DNA from: Pseudomonas huaxiensis
Lineage (GTDB): Bacteria; Pseudomonadota; Gammaproteobacteria; Pseudomonadales; Pseudomonadaceae
Direction: 5' to 3'
DNA: 64,000 nucleotides
NCBI RefSeq assembly: GCF_003231275.1
Contig: NZ_QKVL01000004.1
Span: 1-64,000, forward strand
Position 1 is the first letter of the stretch. Each line of letters opens with the position of its first letter. Made by a program: the position numbers and the translations under genes. The notes beneath the pieces were generated by a model. The model saw only the letters and a list, made by a program, of their open reading frames with translations, was not told where the DNA came from and ran no database searches. Below are positions 52,276-62,982 of the stretch, piece after piece.

Positions 52276-53592
52276 TCAAGGCGCCTTGCTGACCCGCCAG
52301 ATCACATTGCCCACGTCGTCGGCCACCAGTAGCCCGCCACGCTGGTCGTTGATCACCCCCACTGGCCGGCCCATGGCCTTGCCGTCGTCGTTGAGGAACC
52401 CGGTGAGCAGGTCGATCGGTTTGCCAGCCGGTTTGCCCGCAGTACTGAACGGCACGAACAACACTTTGTAGCCACTGTGCGGCTTGCGGTTCCAGGAGCC
52501 GTGCTGGCCGATGAACGCGCCCTGGTCGAACGGCGGCGGCAGGACGCCGGGTTCGGCGAAGGTCAGGCCCAGAGACGCAGTGTGTGGGCCGACCGCATAG
52601 TCCGGGGCGATGGCCTTGGCCACCAGGCTCGGGTCCTGCGGCTGTACGCGCACATCCACATGCTTGCCGTAATAGCTGAACGGCCAACCATAGAAGCCGC
52701 CGTCGCGCACCGAGGTGATGTAGTCCGGCACCAGATCGCTGCCGATTTCGTCACGCTCGTTCACCGCCGTCCACAGTTGCCCGCTGTGCGGTTCCCAGGC
52801 CAGGCCGTTGGGGTTGCGCAGGCCCGAGGCGAAGATCCGGTGGTTGCCGGTGGCCGGGTCGATTTCCCAGATCGCCGCGCGGCCTTCTTCCTTGTCCAGG
52901 CCGTTCTCGGCGACGTTGCTGTTGGAACCGACGGTGACGTAGAGCTTCTTGCCGTCGCGGCTGGCAACTACGTTCTTGGTCCAGTGATGGTTCAGCGGGC
53001 CGCCGGGCAGTTCGGCGACGACTTCGCCGGGCGTGTTGATCACGGTGGCGCCGGTTTCGTATTTGAAGCGCAGCAGCCGATCGGTGTCGGCCACATAGAG
53101 GTCGTCGCCCACCAGGGTCATGCCGAATGGGGAATTGAGGTTTATCAGAAAGAGCGTGCGGGTCTCGGCGACGCCGTCGCCGTCGGTATCGCGCAGCAGG
53201 CTGATACGGTTGGCGCTGGGGACGGCAGCCCCGGCGCGGGCCATGACCTTGTTCATCACCCAGCCCTTGATGCCCTTGCCGTCCTCGGGTTTTGGCGGTG
53301 CGTTGGTTTCCGCCACCAGTACGTCGCCGTTGGGCAACACGTACAGCCAGCGCGGATGGTCCAGGCCGCTGGCAAAAGCCGCCACCTGGGTGCCGGGCGC
53401 CGCGACCGGCTTGGCGCCTTTCGGCCAGCCGACCGCAGGGGCGATGTTGACGGTGGGGATCAGCGTCTTGTTCGGTTCCGGCAACTGCGGTGCCGGGCCG
53501 CTGCCGTCGGTAACCTGGAGCCGGGCGGTTTCACCGCAGGCGCTCAGTCCGGTGGTGATGGCCAGTAGCAGGGCGATGCGTAGTGAAGGCAT
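52276..53592 (-). CDS. Exported sorbosone dehydrogenase-like (six-bladed propeller) protein
   Basis: A 438-residue protein with a lipoprotein-type signal ending TGLSAC (C19). The soluble glucose/sorbosone dehydrogenase (PQQ-type) fold is indicated by repeated blades: [69 protein letters not shown] and [14 protein letters not shown]. Acidic DTDGDGV is a likely calcium site. The sugar substrate is unknown. It converges with the O-methyltransferase gene. Confidence 0.88.
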   Translation of the reverse strand: MPSLRIALLLAITTGLSACGETARLQVTDGSGPAPQLPEPNKTLIPTVNIAPAVGWPKGAKPVAAPGTQVAAFASGLDHPRWLYVLPNGDVLVAETNAPPKPEDGKGIKGWVMNKVMARAGAAVPSANRISLLRDTDGDGVAETRTLFLINLNSPFGMTLVGDDLYVADTDRLLRFKYETGATVINTPGEVVAELPGGPLNHHWTKNVVASRDGKKLYVTVGSNSNVAENGLDKEEGRAAIWEIDPATGNHRIFASGLRNPNGLAWEPHSGQLWTAVNERDEIGSDLVPDYITSVRDGGFYGWPFSYYGKHVDVRVQPQDPSLVAKAIAPDYAVGPHTASLGLTFAEPGVLPPPFDQGAFIGQHGSWNRKPHSGYKVLFVPFSTAGKPAGKPIDLLTGFLNDDGKAMGRPVGVINDQRGGLLVADDVGNVIWRVSKAP

Positions 53593-53689
53593 GAGCGACT
53601 CCTCGGGGAACGGGTCCTTACAAGGAGTCAGAGGCGGATCGGAGGAGGGAGGTTCAATCGCCGGTGCCGCAAGGCGGCCCCGGCGACCC

Positions 53690-54268
53690 TCAGGCCTGCT
53701 TCAGCAGCAGGGCAACCCCGGGATAGTACTGGCCGAACTCGTCGTGCAGCTTTCGATAGCCATACGGGAAACACCAGGCAACGGCGCAGGCGTTGTGCTT
53801 TTGCAGGTCCTCGACCAGGTCCTGCAACTCTTCGGGGCTGGCATGCTGGCCCAGCTTGCAGGGGCTTGCGAACAGCGCGGCGATCTTCAACTGGCTCGGG
53901 TAGGCGACATTGCGCGCGCCGGCGCTGAGTTCCTGCAAGGCCGGGCTCAGGTCCAGCCGTCCGACCTTCGGCCAGCGCTGGCTGGCATGCAGGTACGCAG
54001 ATTCATCGCGGCTGGCGATCAGCAAGTCGCAGCGGGCACCGCGTTCGCCTTCGTCGCGCTGCTTCTTGCTCTGGAAGTCCTGAAGGGTGACCAGCTCGGC
54101 TTGCCAGATGGCCGCCGAGAGTATCCCGAGGTTGCCCTGGAGCCCTTGCCAGTAAGGCCCTTCGTTGTCGCCGAGGGTCTGGTTGAAGCGTTCGATGCAT
54201 TCGCCCCAACGCTCCAGCGCCGGGCGCAGGAATTCCAGGCGAGGATTGTTGATGATCAGGCCTTGCAT
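53690..54268 (-). CDS. Hypothetical protein upstream of the cob operon
   Basis: A 192-residue soluble protein starting at ATG 54268 ([14 protein letters not shown]) with GGAGAG upstream. No signal peptide or membrane helices are present, and no family is recognised. It is rich in aromatic and Gln residues in the N-terminal half ([20 protein letters not shown]). It is divergent from the cobalamin operon. Low relation to B12 is assumed. Confidence 0.75.
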   Translation of the reverse strand: MQGLIINNPRLEFLRPALERWGECIERFNQTLGDNEGPYWQGLQGNLGILSAAIWQAELVTLQDFQSKKQRDEGERGARCDLLIASRDESAYLHASQRWPKVGRLDLSPALQELSAGARNVAYPSQLKIAALFASPCKLGQHASPEELQDLVEDLQKHNACAVAWCFPYGYRKLHDEFGQYYPGVALLLKQA

Positions 54269-54431
54269 GCTGCTCTCCTTTCGTAATTGTTGTACGAGTA
54301 CAGCGGAAAACCGTGGCACTTTGATATCACTCGACTGAGTGTTGCACAAGACGACAGAAACGCCATCGGTCGCCTCGTACCGGGCGCCTTTCATTGACGC
54401 TCCGGGTCCAACCCTCTAACCTTTGCGGCTT

Positions 54432-54626
54432 GTTTCAGGTGCTCTGTGGCCCGCCGGCCGACAGGGTGAAACAGGGAAGCCGGTGAGCACGCCAGACGTG
54501 CGATTCCGGCGCTGCCCCCGCAACGGTAAATGAGTCAAGGCTGCGCATGGCCACTGGGTGTCATCACCCGGGAAGGCGCCCGGCCAGGATCTGAAATCCG
54601 CTCATGAGCCCGGAGACCGGCCTGCA
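54432..54626 (+). ncRNA. Cobalamin riboswitch
   Basis: Conserved elements appear in order: the 5' paired region near ttcaggtgct, gggaagccggtg, the B12 box gctgcccccgcaacggtaa (54511-54529), ccactgggtgtcatcacccgggaaggcg and gagcccggagaccggcctg. The family binds adenosylcobalamin and represses synthesis and transport genes. It directly precedes cobO and the whole B12 operon. Confidence 0.96.
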
Positions 54627-54637
54627 AACAGTCAACG

Positions 54638-54665
54638 GCATCACGGAGGGTGATGCGCGGTTTTT
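54638..54665 (+). terminator. Terminator-like expression platform of the riboswitch
   Basis: gcatcac-ggagg-gtgatgc (54638-54656) is a perfect 7-bp hairpin followed by gcgg and T5 (54661-54665), immediately after the riboswitch. It is a plausible ligand-controlled terminator. Confidence 0.65.
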
Positions 54666-54784
54666 CGGGCCTTGTCGCCCGACTCCTGCGCGTTCCGTGT
54701 GCCACCACCCCTTCATCTGTCGTTGCCCCCAGCCTTGTCGCTCCAGCGGACAAGCCGCGCCGACAGTGGCCCGCGGAGATCCCG

Positions 54785-55396
54785 ATGACCGAATCCACCG
54801 AACGTGACGAACGCCACCTGGCGCGCATGCTGCGCAAAAAGGCGGTGATCGACGAGCGCATCGCCAACTCCCCGAATGAATGCGGCCTGTTGCTGGTGCT
54901 CAGCGGCAATGGCAAGGGCAAGAGCAGCTCGGCCTTCGGCATGCTCGCCCGGGCCCTCGGCCACGGCATGCAGTGCGGCGTGGTGCAGTTCATCAAGGGG
55001 CGCAACGCTACCGGCGAAGAGCTGTTCTTCCGCCGCTTCCCCGAGCAGGTGCGCTATCACGTGATGGGCGAGGGCTTCACCTGGGAAACCCAGGACCGCC
55101 AGCGCGACATCGCCGCCGCCGAAGCCGCCTGGGCGGTTTCCCGGCAACTGCTGCAGGACCCGAGCATCGGCTTCGTGGTGCTCGATGAGCTGAACATCGC
55201 CCTCAAGCACGGTTACCTCGACCTCGAACAGGTGCTCTCCGACCTGCAGGCTCGTCCGCCGATGCAGCACGTGATAGTTACCGGCCGCGGCGCCAAGGAC
55301 GAGATGATCGAACTGGCCGACACCGTTACCGAAATGGGCATGATCAAGCACGCCTTCCAGGCCGGCATCCGTGCCCAGAAGGGCGTCGAACTATGA
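54785..55396 (+). CDS. cobO: Cob(I)yrinic acid a,c-diamide adenosyltransferase
   Basis: A 203-residue CobA/CobO/BtuR-type enzyme attaching the 5'-deoxyadenosyl ligand from ATP to cobalt. The N-terminal P-loop GNGKGKSS is at residues 41-48, and the Walker B-like segment is FVVLDELNIALKHGYL. ATG 54785 has GGAG 5-8 nt upstream; an in-frame ATG at 54650 lies inside the riboswitch platform and is rejected. First gene of the cob operon; the ATGA overlaps cobB. Confidence 0.95.
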   Translation: MTESTERDERHLARMLRKKAVIDERIANSPNECGLLLVLSGNGKGKSSSAFGMLARALGHGMQCGVVQFIKGRNATGEELFFRRFPEQVRYHVMGEGFTWETQDRQRDIAAAEAAWAVSRQLLQDPSIGFVVLDELNIALKHGYLDLEQVLSDLQARPPMQHVIVTGRGAKDEMIELADTVTEMGMIKHAFQAGIRAQKGVEL

Positions 55397-56688
55397 GCGA
55401 CACCCGGCATTGCCCGGCGGTACTGATCGCCGCGCCGGCTTCCGGCCAGGGCAAGACCACCGTCACCGCGGCCCTGGCCCGTCTGCACCGTAACCAGGGG
55501 CGCAAGGTCCGGGTCTTCAAGTGCGGCCCGGATTTCCTCGACCCGATGATTCTCGAACGTGCCAGCGGTGCGCCGGTGTACCAGCTCGACCTGTGGATGG
55601 TCGGTGCCGAGGAGAGCCGGCGCCTGCTCTGGGAAGCGGCGGCCGAGGCCGATCTGATCCTGATCGAAGGCGTCATGGGGTTGTTCGACGGCACGCCGTC
55701 CAGCGCCGACCTGGCGCGGCATTTTGGCGTGCCGGTGCTGGCGGTGATCGACGGCACTGCCATGGCCCAGACCTTCGGCGCCCTGGCCCTCGGCCTGGCT
55801 CGTTACCAGCCAGACCTGCCGTTCGCCGGGGTGCTGGCCAACCGGGTCGGCTCGCTGCGCCACGCGCAACTGCTGGAAGGCAGCCTCACCGAAGGGCTGC
55901 GCTGGTATGGCGGGCTGTCGCGGGAGACCGGTATCGAACTGCCGAGTCGCCACCTCGGGCTGGTTCAGGCCAGCGAGCTGACCGACCTCGACCTGCGCCT
56001 CGATGCCGCCGCCAAGGCGCTGGGCGACAGTTGCCAGTCGGCCTTGCCGCCGCCGGTGGCGTTCAGCGGGCCGGCGCCGCGCAGCATCGAGCGTCGTCTT
56101 GAGGGCGTGCGCATTGCCGTGGCCCGCGACGAAGCGTTCGCTTTCACCTACGGCGCCAACCTTGAGCTGCTGCGGGCGATGGGCGCTGAACTGAGTTTCT
56201 TCTCGCCGGTCCACGACCGCGAAATTCCGCCGGCCGACAGCCTGTACCTGCCCGGGGGCTACCCGGAACTGCACCACCACACCCTCGCCGCAAACGCACC
56301 GATGCTGGCAGCCATCCGCGCCCACCATCAGGCAGGCAAGCCGTTGCTGGCCGAGTGCGGGGGCATGCTCTTCCTGCTCGATGCGCTGACCGATGTCGCG
56401 GGCGAGCGTGCCGAGCTGGCCGGGCTGCTGTCCGGCGAAGCGGTGATGCAGAAGCGCCTTGCCGCGCTGGCCCTGCAAGCGGTGGAACTGCCGGAAGGCA
56501 CCCTGCGTGGGCACACTTACCACCATTCGCTGACCAGCACCGAACTGGAACCCATCGCCCGCGGCCAGAGCCCCAACGGCGGACGCGGCGCCGAAGCGGT
56601 CTACCGCCTTGGCCGGTTGACCGCTTCGTACGTGCATTTTTACTTCCCGTCCAACCCTGATGCGACGGCGGCGCTGCTGGCACCATGA
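55393..56688 (+). CDS. cobB: Cobyrinate a,c-diamide synthase
   Basis: A 431-residue glutamine-dependent amidotransferase that amidates the a and c carboxylates of the corrin ring. The P-loop IAAPASGQGKTTV is at residues 12-24, and the glutaminase nucleophile is C322 in LLAECGGMLFL. The C-terminal His is in TYHHS or YVHFYFPSNP. Operon gene 2 (CobB/CbiA type). Overlaps bluB by ATGA. Confidence 0.95.
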   Translation: MSDTRHCPAVLIAAPASGQGKTTVTAALARLHRNQGRKVRVFKCGPDFLDPMILERASGAPVYQLDLWMVGAEESRRLLWEAAAEADLILIEGVMGLFDGTPSSADLARHFGVPVLAVIDGTAMAQTFGALALGLARYQPDLPFAGVLANRVGSLRHAQLLEGSLTEGLRWYGGLSRETGIELPSRHLGLVQASELTDLDLRLDAAAKALGDSCQSALPPPVAFSGPAPRSIERRLEGVRIAVARDEAFAFTYGANLELLRAMGAELSFFSPVHDREIPPADSLYLPGGYPELHHHTLAANAPMLAAIRAHHQAGKPLLAECGGMLFLLDALTDVAGERAELAGLLSGEAVMQKRLAALALQAVELPEGTLRGHTYHHSLTSTELEPIARGQSPNGGRGAEAVYRLGRLTASYVHFYFPSNPDATAALLAP

Positions 56689-57335
56689 GCGAACACGCCT
56701 ACAGCGAGGCCGAGCGCGCGGCGATCTACCGGGCCATTGGCGAGCGCCGCGACATGCGCCATTTCAGCGGTGGCGAAGTAGCGCCCGAGTTGCTTGTCCG
56801 TCTGCTGGACGCGGCGCACCAGGCGCCCAGCGTCGGCTTGATGCAGCCTTGGCGCTTCATCCGCATTACCCGTCGCGACCTGCGTCAGCGCATCCAGGCG
56901 CTGGTGGAGGACGAGCGCATACGCACCGCCGAAGCGCTGGGGCAGCGCTCCGATGAGTTCATGAAACTCAAGGTCGAAGGCATCAACGACTGCGCCGAAG
57001 TGCTGGTCGCCGCGCTGATGGACAAGCGCGAGGCGCATATCTTCGGCCGTCGTACCTTGCCGGAAATGGACCTCGCCTCGCTGTCCTGCGCCATCCAGAA
57101 CCTGTGGCTGGCGGCCCGCGCCGAAGGCCTGGGGATGGGCTGGGTGTCGCTGTTCGATCCACAGGCACTGGCCGAACTGCTGGGCATGCCGGTGGGGGCC
57201 AAGCCGCTGGCGATTCTCTGCCTGGGCCCGGTGCACGAATTTTACCCGGCGCCGATGCTGGCGCTGGAAGGCTGGACCACGCCGCGACCGCTGGCGGACA
57301 TGCTGTTTGAAAACCAATGGGGAGAAGCCGAATGA
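56685..57335 (+). CDS. bluB: 5,6-dimethylbenzimidazole synthase BluB
   Basis: A 216-residue flavin-destroying nitroreductase-like enzyme that makes DMB, the lower ligand of B12, from reduced FMN and O2. Flavin-binding residues are in [12 protein letters not shown], and [15 protein letters not shown] and [13 protein letters not shown] are BluB signatures. Its presence means aerobic DMB synthesis. Overlaps the cbiB start by ATGA. Confidence 0.95.
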   Translation: MSEHAYSEAERAAIYRAIGERRDMRHFSGGEVAPELLVRLLDAAHQAPSVGLMQPWRFIRITRRDLRQRIQALVEDERIRTAEALGQRSDEFMKLKVEGINDCAEVLVAALMDKREAHIFGRRTLPEMDLASLSCAIQNLWLAARAEGLGMGWVSLFDPQALAELLGMPVGAKPLAILCLGPVHEFYPAPMLALEGWTTPRPLADMLFENQWGEAE

Positions 57336-58240
57336 GTGTGGCCTTGCTGACCGTGGCCGGGGTGGCGCTGGATGCGCTGCTGGGCGAACCGCGGCGCTGG
57401 CATCCGCTGGTGGCGTTCGGAAACATGGCCGGGCGCCTGGAACAGCGTTTCAACGCGGGCGGGCGCGGCTGGCGCAGCCATGGCGTCACGGCCTGGGTTC
57501 TCGCGGTGGTTCCTTTGACGCTATTGGTCACGGCCTTGTCCTGGCTGCCCTACATCGGCTGGTTGGTGGAGATCCTTGCGCTGTACTGCGCTCTCGGTCT
57601 GCGCAGCCTTGGCGAGCATGTGCAGCCGGTGGCCGATGCCCTGCGGGCTGGCGACCTGGACGAAGCGCGTCAGCGCGTGGGATATCTGGTCAGCCGGCAG
57701 ACTTCCGAGCTGGACGAAACCGCCGTGGCCCGTGCCGCGACCGAGTCGGTGCTGGAGAACGGCAGCGACGCGGTGTTCGCTGCGTTGTTCTGGTTCGTCG
57801 TTGCTGGCGCGCCGGGGGTGGTGCTCTATCGTCTGAGCAATACGCTGGATGCCATGTGGGGTTACCGCAATGAACGCTTCGAGCGCTTCGGCTGGGCCGC
57901 GGCGCGTATCGACGATGTGCTCAATTACCTGCCGGCGCGGCTGGTGGCGCTGACCTATGCGCTGCTGGGCAAGACCCGTCTGGCGCTCAAGTGCTGGCGC
58001 CAGCAGGCGCCGCAATGGGACAGCCCCAACGCCGGCCCGGTGATGGCGGCGGGGGCCGGTGCCCTTGGCGTCGAGCTGGGCGGGCCGGCGGTCTACCACG
58101 GTGAATTGCACGAGCGTGCCCGCCTGGGCGAAGGCCCGGCGGCCGATGCCGGCGCCATCGAGCGCGGCTGGCGGCTGGTGTGCCAGGGCGTCTGGTTGTG
58201 GCTGTTGCTGCTGTGCCTGGGAGCCGAATTCTATGCTTGA
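57332..58240 (+). CDS. cbiB: Adenosylcobinamide-phosphate synthase (CbiB; CobD in P. denitrificans naming)
   Basis: A 302-residue polytopic inner-membrane protein that attaches the aminopropanol-phosphate arm to adenosylcobyrate. Motifs include [18 protein letters not shown] at the N-terminus, [35 protein letters not shown] and [25 protein letters not shown] 57332 gives the ATGA overlap; an ATG five codons upstream would lie deep in bluB. Confidence 0.94.
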   Translation: MSVALLTVAGVALDALLGEPRRWHPLVAFGNMAGRLEQRFNAGGRGWRSHGVTAWVLAVVPLTLLVTALSWLPYIGWLVEILALYCALGLRSLGEHVQPVADALRAGDLDEARQRVGYLVSRQTSELDETAVARAATESVLENGSDAVFAALFWFVVAGAPGVVLYRLSNTLDAMWGYRNERFERFGWAAARIDDVLNYLPARLVALTYALLGKTRLALKCWRQQAPQWDSPNAGPVMAAGAGALGVELGGPAVYHGELHERARLGEGPAADAGAIERGWRLVCQGVWLWLLLLCLGAEFYA

Positions 58241-59225
58241 ACACGGTGGCCGCCTGCTGCGGGCGATTGAGCACTACGGCATCGCCCGCGAGGACTGGCT
58301 GGACCTGTCCAGCGGCATCGCGCCCTGGTCTTTTCCGATTCCCGAGATTCCACTGCGCGCCTGGGCGCGACTGCCAGAAACCGATGATGGCCTGGAGCAG
58401 GCGGCGGCCGGGTATTACGGCGTCTCGCACCTCCTGCCGGTGGCCGGCTCACAGGCGGCGATCCAGGCGCTGCCGCGCTTGCGTCCGCGCTGCACCGTCG
58501 GCGTGCTCTCGCCGTGCTATGCCGAGCATGCCGAAGGCTGGCGCCGCGCCGGGCATCACGTGCTGGAACTGAGCGAGGAACAGCTCGCCGGGCAACTCGA
58601 CCACCTCGACGTGCTGGTGGTGGTCAACCCGAACAACCCCACGGGCCGCCTGCTGGCAGCGGACACCTTGCTCGACTGGCATCAGCGCCTGTCGCGCCAC
58701 GGCGGCTGGCTGTTGGTGGACGAAGCCTTCATGGACAACACGCCGGCGCAGAGCATCGCCGCGCATAGCGCGCGCGAGGGCCTGATCGTCCTGCGTTCGT
58801 TCGGCAAGTTCTTCGGCCTGGCCGGGGTGCGCCTTGGCTGTGTGCTGGCCGAGCCGTTGCTGCTGCGGGCGCTGGCCGAAGAGTTGGGGCCCTGGTCCGT
58901 CAGCGGCCCGACCCGGGCGCTGGCCCAGGCCTGTTTCACTGATCTGGCCAGCCAGCGTCAGCAGACCGAACGCTGCGCCGCTGCCAGCGCCCGTCTCGCC
59001 GCGTTGCTGGACAGCGCCGGGCTCACGCCCTCCGGCGGCTGCGACCTGTTCCAGTACCTGCGCCATGAGCAGGCCGCTGCCATTCACGATTTCATGGCCC
59101 GGCGCGGCATTCTCCTGCGCCTGTTCGATCATCCGCCGAGCCTGCGCTTCGGCCTGCCCGCCGAGGACGCCGACTGGCAGCGGCTGGCCGTGGCGCTGGA
59201 CGACTACCGCAAGGAAACGCCATGA
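58233..59225 (+). CDS. cobC: Threonine-phosphate decarboxylase (CobC in P. denitrificans naming; CobD in Salmonella)
   Basis: A 330-residue PLP enzyme of aminotransferase class I/II that makes (R)-1-amino-2-propanol phosphate for the nucleotide loop. [10 protein letters not shown] near residue 24, [13 protein letters not shown], and the PLP lysine K192 in [16 protein letters not shown] are visible. Start at ATG 58233, overlapping cbiB by 8 nt. The name clashes with the phosphatase below, so both conventions are stated. Confidence 0.93.
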   Translation: MLEHGGRLLRAIEHYGIAREDWLDLSSGIAPWSFPIPEIPLRAWARLPETDDGLEQAAAGYYGVSHLLPVAGSQAAIQALPRLRPRCTVGVLSPCYAEHAEGWRRAGHHVLELSEEQLAGQLDHLDVLVVVNPNNPTGRLLAADTLLDWHQRLSRHGGWLLVDEAFMDNTPAQSIAAHSAREGLIVLRSFGKFFGLAGVRLGCVLAEPLLLRALAEELGPWSVSGPTRALAQACFTDLASQRQQTERCAAASARLAALLDSAGLTPSGGCDLFQYLRHEQAAAIHDFMARRGILLRLFDHPPSLRFGLPAEDADWQRLAVALDDYRKETP

Positions 59226-60676
59226 CCACCCTGATGGTGCAAGGCACCACCTCCGATGCCGGCAAAAGCACGCTGGTGACCGCGCTGTGCCGCTGGCTGA
59301 AACGCCAGGGTGTCGGCGTGGTGCCGTTCAAGCCGCAGAACATGGCGCTGAACAGCGCGGTCACCGCCGACGGCGGTGAAATCGGCCGCGCCCAGGCAGT
59401 CCAGGCTCAGGCCGCGGGCCTGGAACCGCACACCGACATGAACCCGGTGCTGCTCAAGCCCAACAGCGACACCGGTGCGCAGGTCATCATCCATGGCCGC
59501 GCAGTCACCAGCATGAACGCGGTGGCCTATCACGACTATAAGGCCATCGCCATGCAGGCGGTCCTGGCTTCGCACCAACGCCTCAGCGCCGCCTGGCCAG
59601 TGGTGATGGTGGAAGGCGCCGGCTCGCCGGCCGAGATCAACCTGCGCGCGGGTGATATCGCCAACATGGGCTTCGCTGAGGCGGTGGACTGCCCGGTGAT
59701 CCTGATCGCTGATATCAACCGCGGCGGCGTCTTCGCCCACCTGGTCGGCACGCTGGAGCTGCTTTCGCCAAGCGAGCAGGCGCGGGTCAAGGGCTTTGTC
59801 ATCAACCGTTTCCGTGGCGACATCGCCTTGTTGCAGCCGGGCCTGGACTGGCTCGAAGCGCGAACCGGCAAACCGGTGCTCGGCGTGCTGCCCTACGTCA
59901 CCGACCTGCACCTGGAAGCCGAGGACGGCCTCGACCGGCGCCAGGGCGACAAGGTCGCGCAGGTGCTCAAGGTGATCGTGCCGGTGCTGCCGCGCATCAG
60001 TAACCACACCGATTTCGATCCGCTGCGCCTGCACCCGCAAGTGGACCTGCAATTCATCGGCCCCGGCCAGCCGATTCCGCCAGCCGACCTGATCATCCTG
60101 CCCGGCTCCAAAAGCGTGCGCGGCGACCTGGCGCAACTTCGCGAGCGCGGCTGGGAACAGGCCATCGCCCGCCACCTGCGCTACGGCGGCAAGGTTCTGG
60201 GGATTTGCGGCGGCCTGCAGATGCTCGGGCGCGATGTGCAAGATCCACTGGGCCTGGAAGGCGCCGCTGGCAGTAGTCCGGGCCTGGGCCTGCTGGACTA
60301 CGCCACGGTGCTGGAAACCCACAAGCAATTGCGCAATGTCAGCGGCGTTCTTGAACTGGAACAGGCGGCGATCAGCGGTTACGAGATTCATGCCGGCGTG
60401 ACCAGCGGCGCGGCCCTGGACCGTCCGGCGGTGCAGCTGGCCGATGGCCGCCGCGACGGGGCCATCAGCGCCGACGGGCAGATCCTCGCCACCTACCTGC
60501 ATGGTCTGTTCGAAGCGCCGGACTCTTGCGCCGCGTTGCTGCGCTGGGCCGGGCTGAGCGAGGTTCAGCGGATCGACTATCACGCCCTGCGCGAACGCGA
60601 TATCGAACGCCTGGCCGATCTGGTGGACAGCCACCTGGATTGCGCCCGGCTCCGTCAACTCTGTGGGCTCGACTGA
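59222..60676 (+). CDS. cobQ: Cobyric acid synthase
   Basis: A 484-residue glutamine amidotransferase adding four amides to adenosylcobyrinate diamide. The P-loop [16 protein letters not shown] is at the N-terminus, and [13 protein letters not shown] and [13 protein letters not shown] follow. The glutaminase nucleophile is C329 in [11 protein letters not shown], with the C-terminal His in TYLHGLFE. It overlaps the decarboxylase gene by ATGA. Confidence 0.96.
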   Translation: MTTLMVQGTTSDAGKSTLVTALCRWLKRQGVGVVPFKPQNMALNSAVTADGGEIGRAQAVQAQAAGLEPHTDMNPVLLKPNSDTGAQVIIHGRAVTSMNAVAYHDYKAIAMQAVLASHQRLSAAWPVVMVEGAGSPAEINLRAGDIANMGFAEAVDCPVILIADINRGGVFAHLVGTLELLSPSEQARVKGFVINRFRGDIALLQPGLDWLEARTGKPVLGVLPYVTDLHLEAEDGLDRRQGDKVAQVLKVIVPVLPRISNHTDFDPLRLHPQVDLQFIGPGQPIPPADLIILPGSKSVRGDLAQLRERGWEQAIARHLRYGGKVLGICGGLQMLGRDVQDPLGLEGAAGSSPGLGLLDYATVLETHKQLRNVSGVLELEQAAISGYEIHAGVTSGAALDRPAVQLADGRRDGAISADGQILATYLHGLFEAPDSCAALLRWAGLSEVQRIDYHALRERDIERLADLVDSHLDCARLRQLCGLD

Positions 60677-60677
60677 C

Positions 60678-61199
60678 ATGCTCAACCTGATTCTCGGTGG
60701 CGCCCGCTCGGGCAAGAGCCGCCTGGCCGAACAGCGCGCTGTGGATAGCGGCTTGGCGGTGACCTACATCGCCACCAGCGAACCGCTCGACGGTGAAATG
60801 AACGCCCGGGTGCAACTGCACCGCGAGCGCCGCCCCGCCGAATGGGCCTTGATCGAAGAGCCCGTGGCTCTGGCCCGGGTCCTCCAGGCCGAAGCCGCCA
60901 GCGACCGTTGCCTGCTGGTGGACTGCCTGACCCTGTGGCTGACCAACCTGCTGATGCTCGAAGACCCGCAGCGCCTGGCCGCCGAGCGCGACGCGCTGCT
61001 GGCCTGCCTGCCGACGCTACCGGGCGAGATTATCCTGGTCAGCAACGAAACCGGCCTCGGCGTGGTGCCCATGGGCGAACTGACCCGGCGTTACGTCGAT
61101 GAAGCCGGCTGGTTGCACCAGGCCATCGCCGAACGTTGCCAGCGCGTGGTGCTGACCGTCGCGGGCTTGCCGCTTTTCCTCAAAGGAGCCGAATCATGA
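60678..61199 (+). CDS. cobU: Adenosylcobinamide kinase / guanylyltransferase (CobU; CobP)
   Basis: A 173-residue bifunctional enzyme making AdoCbi-GDP. The P-loop [10 protein letters not shown] is at residues 5-14, and the guanylylated His is probably H48 in [23 protein letters not shown] is the Walker B region, and [11 protein letters not shown] is a family signature. Starts 1 nt after cobQ and overlaps cobT by ATGA. Confidence 0.95.
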   Translation: MLNLILGGARSGKSRLAEQRAVDSGLAVTYIATSEPLDGEMNARVQLHRERRPAEWALIEEPVALARVLQAEAASDRCLLVDCLTLWLTNLLMLEDPQRLAAERDALLACLPTLPGEIILVSNETGLGVVPMGELTRRYVDEAGWLHQAIAERCQRVVLTVAGLPLFLKGAES

Positions 61200-62251
61200 G
61201 TCAAACCTGGTGGCTGAAGCCTTGTCGCGCCGCCGACGAATCGGTGCGCGACGCCGCGCTGGCGCGTCAGCAGCAACTGACCAAACCGGCCGGCTCCCTT
61301 GGCCGGCTGGAGCAGGTGGCGGTGACCCTGGCCGCGCTGCAGGGCCGGGTGAAGCCGGCGCTGGAGCAGGTCTGGATCAGCATTTTCGCGGGCGATCACG
61401 GCGTGGTTGCCGAAGGCATTTCCGCTTATCCGCAAGAAGTTACCGGACAGATGCTGCTGAACTTCGTCAGCGGCGGTGCGGCCATCAGCGTGCTTGCCCG
61501 GCAATTGGAAGCACGGCTGGAGGTGGTTGACCTCGGCACGGTGAACCTGGCGCTGGATCTGCCCGGCGTGCGCCACCTGCGCATCGCTCCCGGCACCGCC
61601 AACTTCGCCCGCGAGCCGGCGATGACTGACGAGCAGGGCCGGCAGGCGCTGCAAGCGGGGCGCGACAGTGTGTTGCGTGCGGTCGAGGCGGGTGCGCGGC
61701 TGTTTATCGGGGGTGAAATGGGCATCGGTAACACCACCGCCGCCAGTGCTCTGGCCTGCGCTTTGCTCGGCTGCCCGGCGACTGAACTGAGCGGGCCAGG
61801 CACCGGTCTGGACGCGGCGGGCGTACGGCACAAGGCGGCAGTAATCGAGGCGGCGCTGGAGCGTCATGCCGAGGTCAACGGCGATCCGCTGCTGGCGCTG
61901 TTCCATGTCGGCGGCCTGGAAATCGCGGCGCTGGTCGGCGCTTATCTGGCCTGTGCTCAGGAAGGCGTGGCGGTGCTGGTGGACGGATTTATCTGCACCG
62001 TGGCGGCGCTGGTGGCGGTGCGAATCAATCCGTCTTGCCGCGAGTGGCTGTTCTTCGGTCATCGCGGCGCCGAGCCGGGCCATCGCCGCGTGCTGGCGGA
62101 ACTGGACGGCGAGCCGCTGCTGGAACTGGGCCTGCGCCTGGGCGAGGGCAGTGGCGCGGCGTTGGCGGTGCCGCTGTTGCGTCTGGCCTGCGATCTGCAC
62201 GGGCAGATGGCGACTTTCGCCGAAGCCGCGGTGGCGGACCGTCCGGCATGA
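61196..62251 (+). CDS. cobT: Nicotinate-nucleotide-dimethylbenzimidazole phosphoribosyltransferase (CobT; CobU)
   Basis: A 351-residue enzyme activating DMB to alpha-ribazole phosphate with NaMN. Family segments: [47 protein letters not shown] and [14 protein letters not shown]. The conserved catalytic Glu of the family lies near the C-terminus. It uses the product of the upstream bluB. It overlaps the phosphatase gene by four bases. Confidence 0.95.
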   Translation: MSQTWWLKPCRAADESVRDAALARQQQLTKPAGSLGRLEQVAVTLAALQGRVKPALEQVWISIFAGDHGVVAEGISAYPQEVTGQMLLNFVSGGAAISVLARQLEARLEVVDLGTVNLALDLPGVRHLRIAPGTANFAREPAMTDEQGRQALQAGRDSVLRAVEAGARLFIGGEMGIGNTTAASALACALLGCPATELSGPGTGLDAAGVRHKAAVIEAALERHAEVNGDPLLALFHVGGLEIAALVGAYLACAQEGVAVLVDGFICTVAALVAVRINPSCREWLFFGHRGAEPGHRRVLAELDGEPLLELGLRLGEGSGAALAVPLLRLACDLHGQMATFAEAAVADRPA

Positions 62252-62823
62252 TCCTCGACCTGCTGCGGCACGGTGAAACCGAACTGGGCGGCGGCTTTCG
62301 CGGCAGCCTTGATGATGCTTTGACTGAGCAGGGTTGGGCGCAGATGCACGCAGCGGTGTCCGAAGCCGGGCCTTGGGATCAACTGGTGAGTTCGCCGTTG
62401 CAGCGCTGCGCGCGGTTTGCCGAGGTGCTGGCCGCGCGTCTGGAACTGCCGCTGGCGCTGGAGCCAGGGCTTCAGGAGCTGCATTTCGGTGAGTGGGAAG
62501 GGCGCAGCGCCCTCGATCTGATGCAAGACCACGAACAGGCGCTGGGCGAATTCTGGGCCGACCCCTATGGTTTCACGCCGCCGGAGGGCGAGCCGGTGGA
62601 GGCGTTTTCCGCGCGGGTGCTGGCCGCGTTGGAGCGTTTGCAGGTGGCTTATGCCGGTCAGCGGGTGTTGCTGGTGACGCATGGCGGGGTCATGCGCCTG
62701 TTGCTGGCGCGCGCCCGTGGCTTGCCCCGTGAGCAGTTGTTACAGGTGCAGGTCGGCCATGGTGCGTTGCATCGGCTGCATGTCGAGGCAGGCGGTCGCC
62801 TGCTGGAAGCTTGCCAGCGCTAA
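62248..62823 (+). CDS. Alpha-ribazole phosphatase (histidine phosphatase family; CobC in Salmonella naming)
   Basis: A 191-residue phosphatase with the N-terminal catalytic [11 protein letters not shown] (H8), the Glu near [17 protein letters not shown] and the second His in [12 protein letters not shown]. It removes phosphate from alpha-ribazole-5'-phosphate or from adenosylcobalamin phosphate. Start at ATG 62248. The final cob gene follows after an intergenic REP. Confidence 0.9.
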   Translation: MILDLLRHGETELGGGFRGSLDDALTEQGWAQMHAAVSEAGPWDQLVSSPLQRCARFAEVLAARLELPLALEPGLQELHFGEWEGRSALDLMQDHEQALGEFWADPYGFTPPEGEPVEAFSARVLAALERLQVAYAGQRVLLVTHGGVMRLLLARARGLPREQLLQVQVGHGALHRLHVEAGGRLLEACQR

Positions 62824-62850
62824 ATGAACCCTGTGGGGGCTTGCGGCGCC

Positions 62851-62930
62851 TCGCGACGGTTCGGCGCCCCGACAAGCTCGCTCCTACAAATCCGGGGCAC
62901 ATCGTCCTCTGTAGGAGCGAGCTTGCTCCC
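62851..62930. repeat. Chimeric REP doublet inside the cob operon
   Basis: The left arm (tcgcgacggttcggcgcccc, continuing into gacaagctcgctcctac) is of the same type as the arms at 20025, while the right arm (gtaggagcgagcttgctccc) is of the GCTCGCGA type seen at 9584. They pair only in the shared 15-bp core. It fills most of the 159-nt gap between the phosphatase and cobS genes. Confidence 0.8.
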
Positions 62931-62982
62931 GATGCGCTTGAAGCCGGCTCCCCAAGTAGACTTTTCCAGGAGAGATAAATCG

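Noticed and set aside
54650..54784. N-terminal extension of cobO from an ATG at 54650
   Set aside because: The codon lies in the stem of the riboswitch terminator; the family N-terminus and a ribosome site support ATG 54785.
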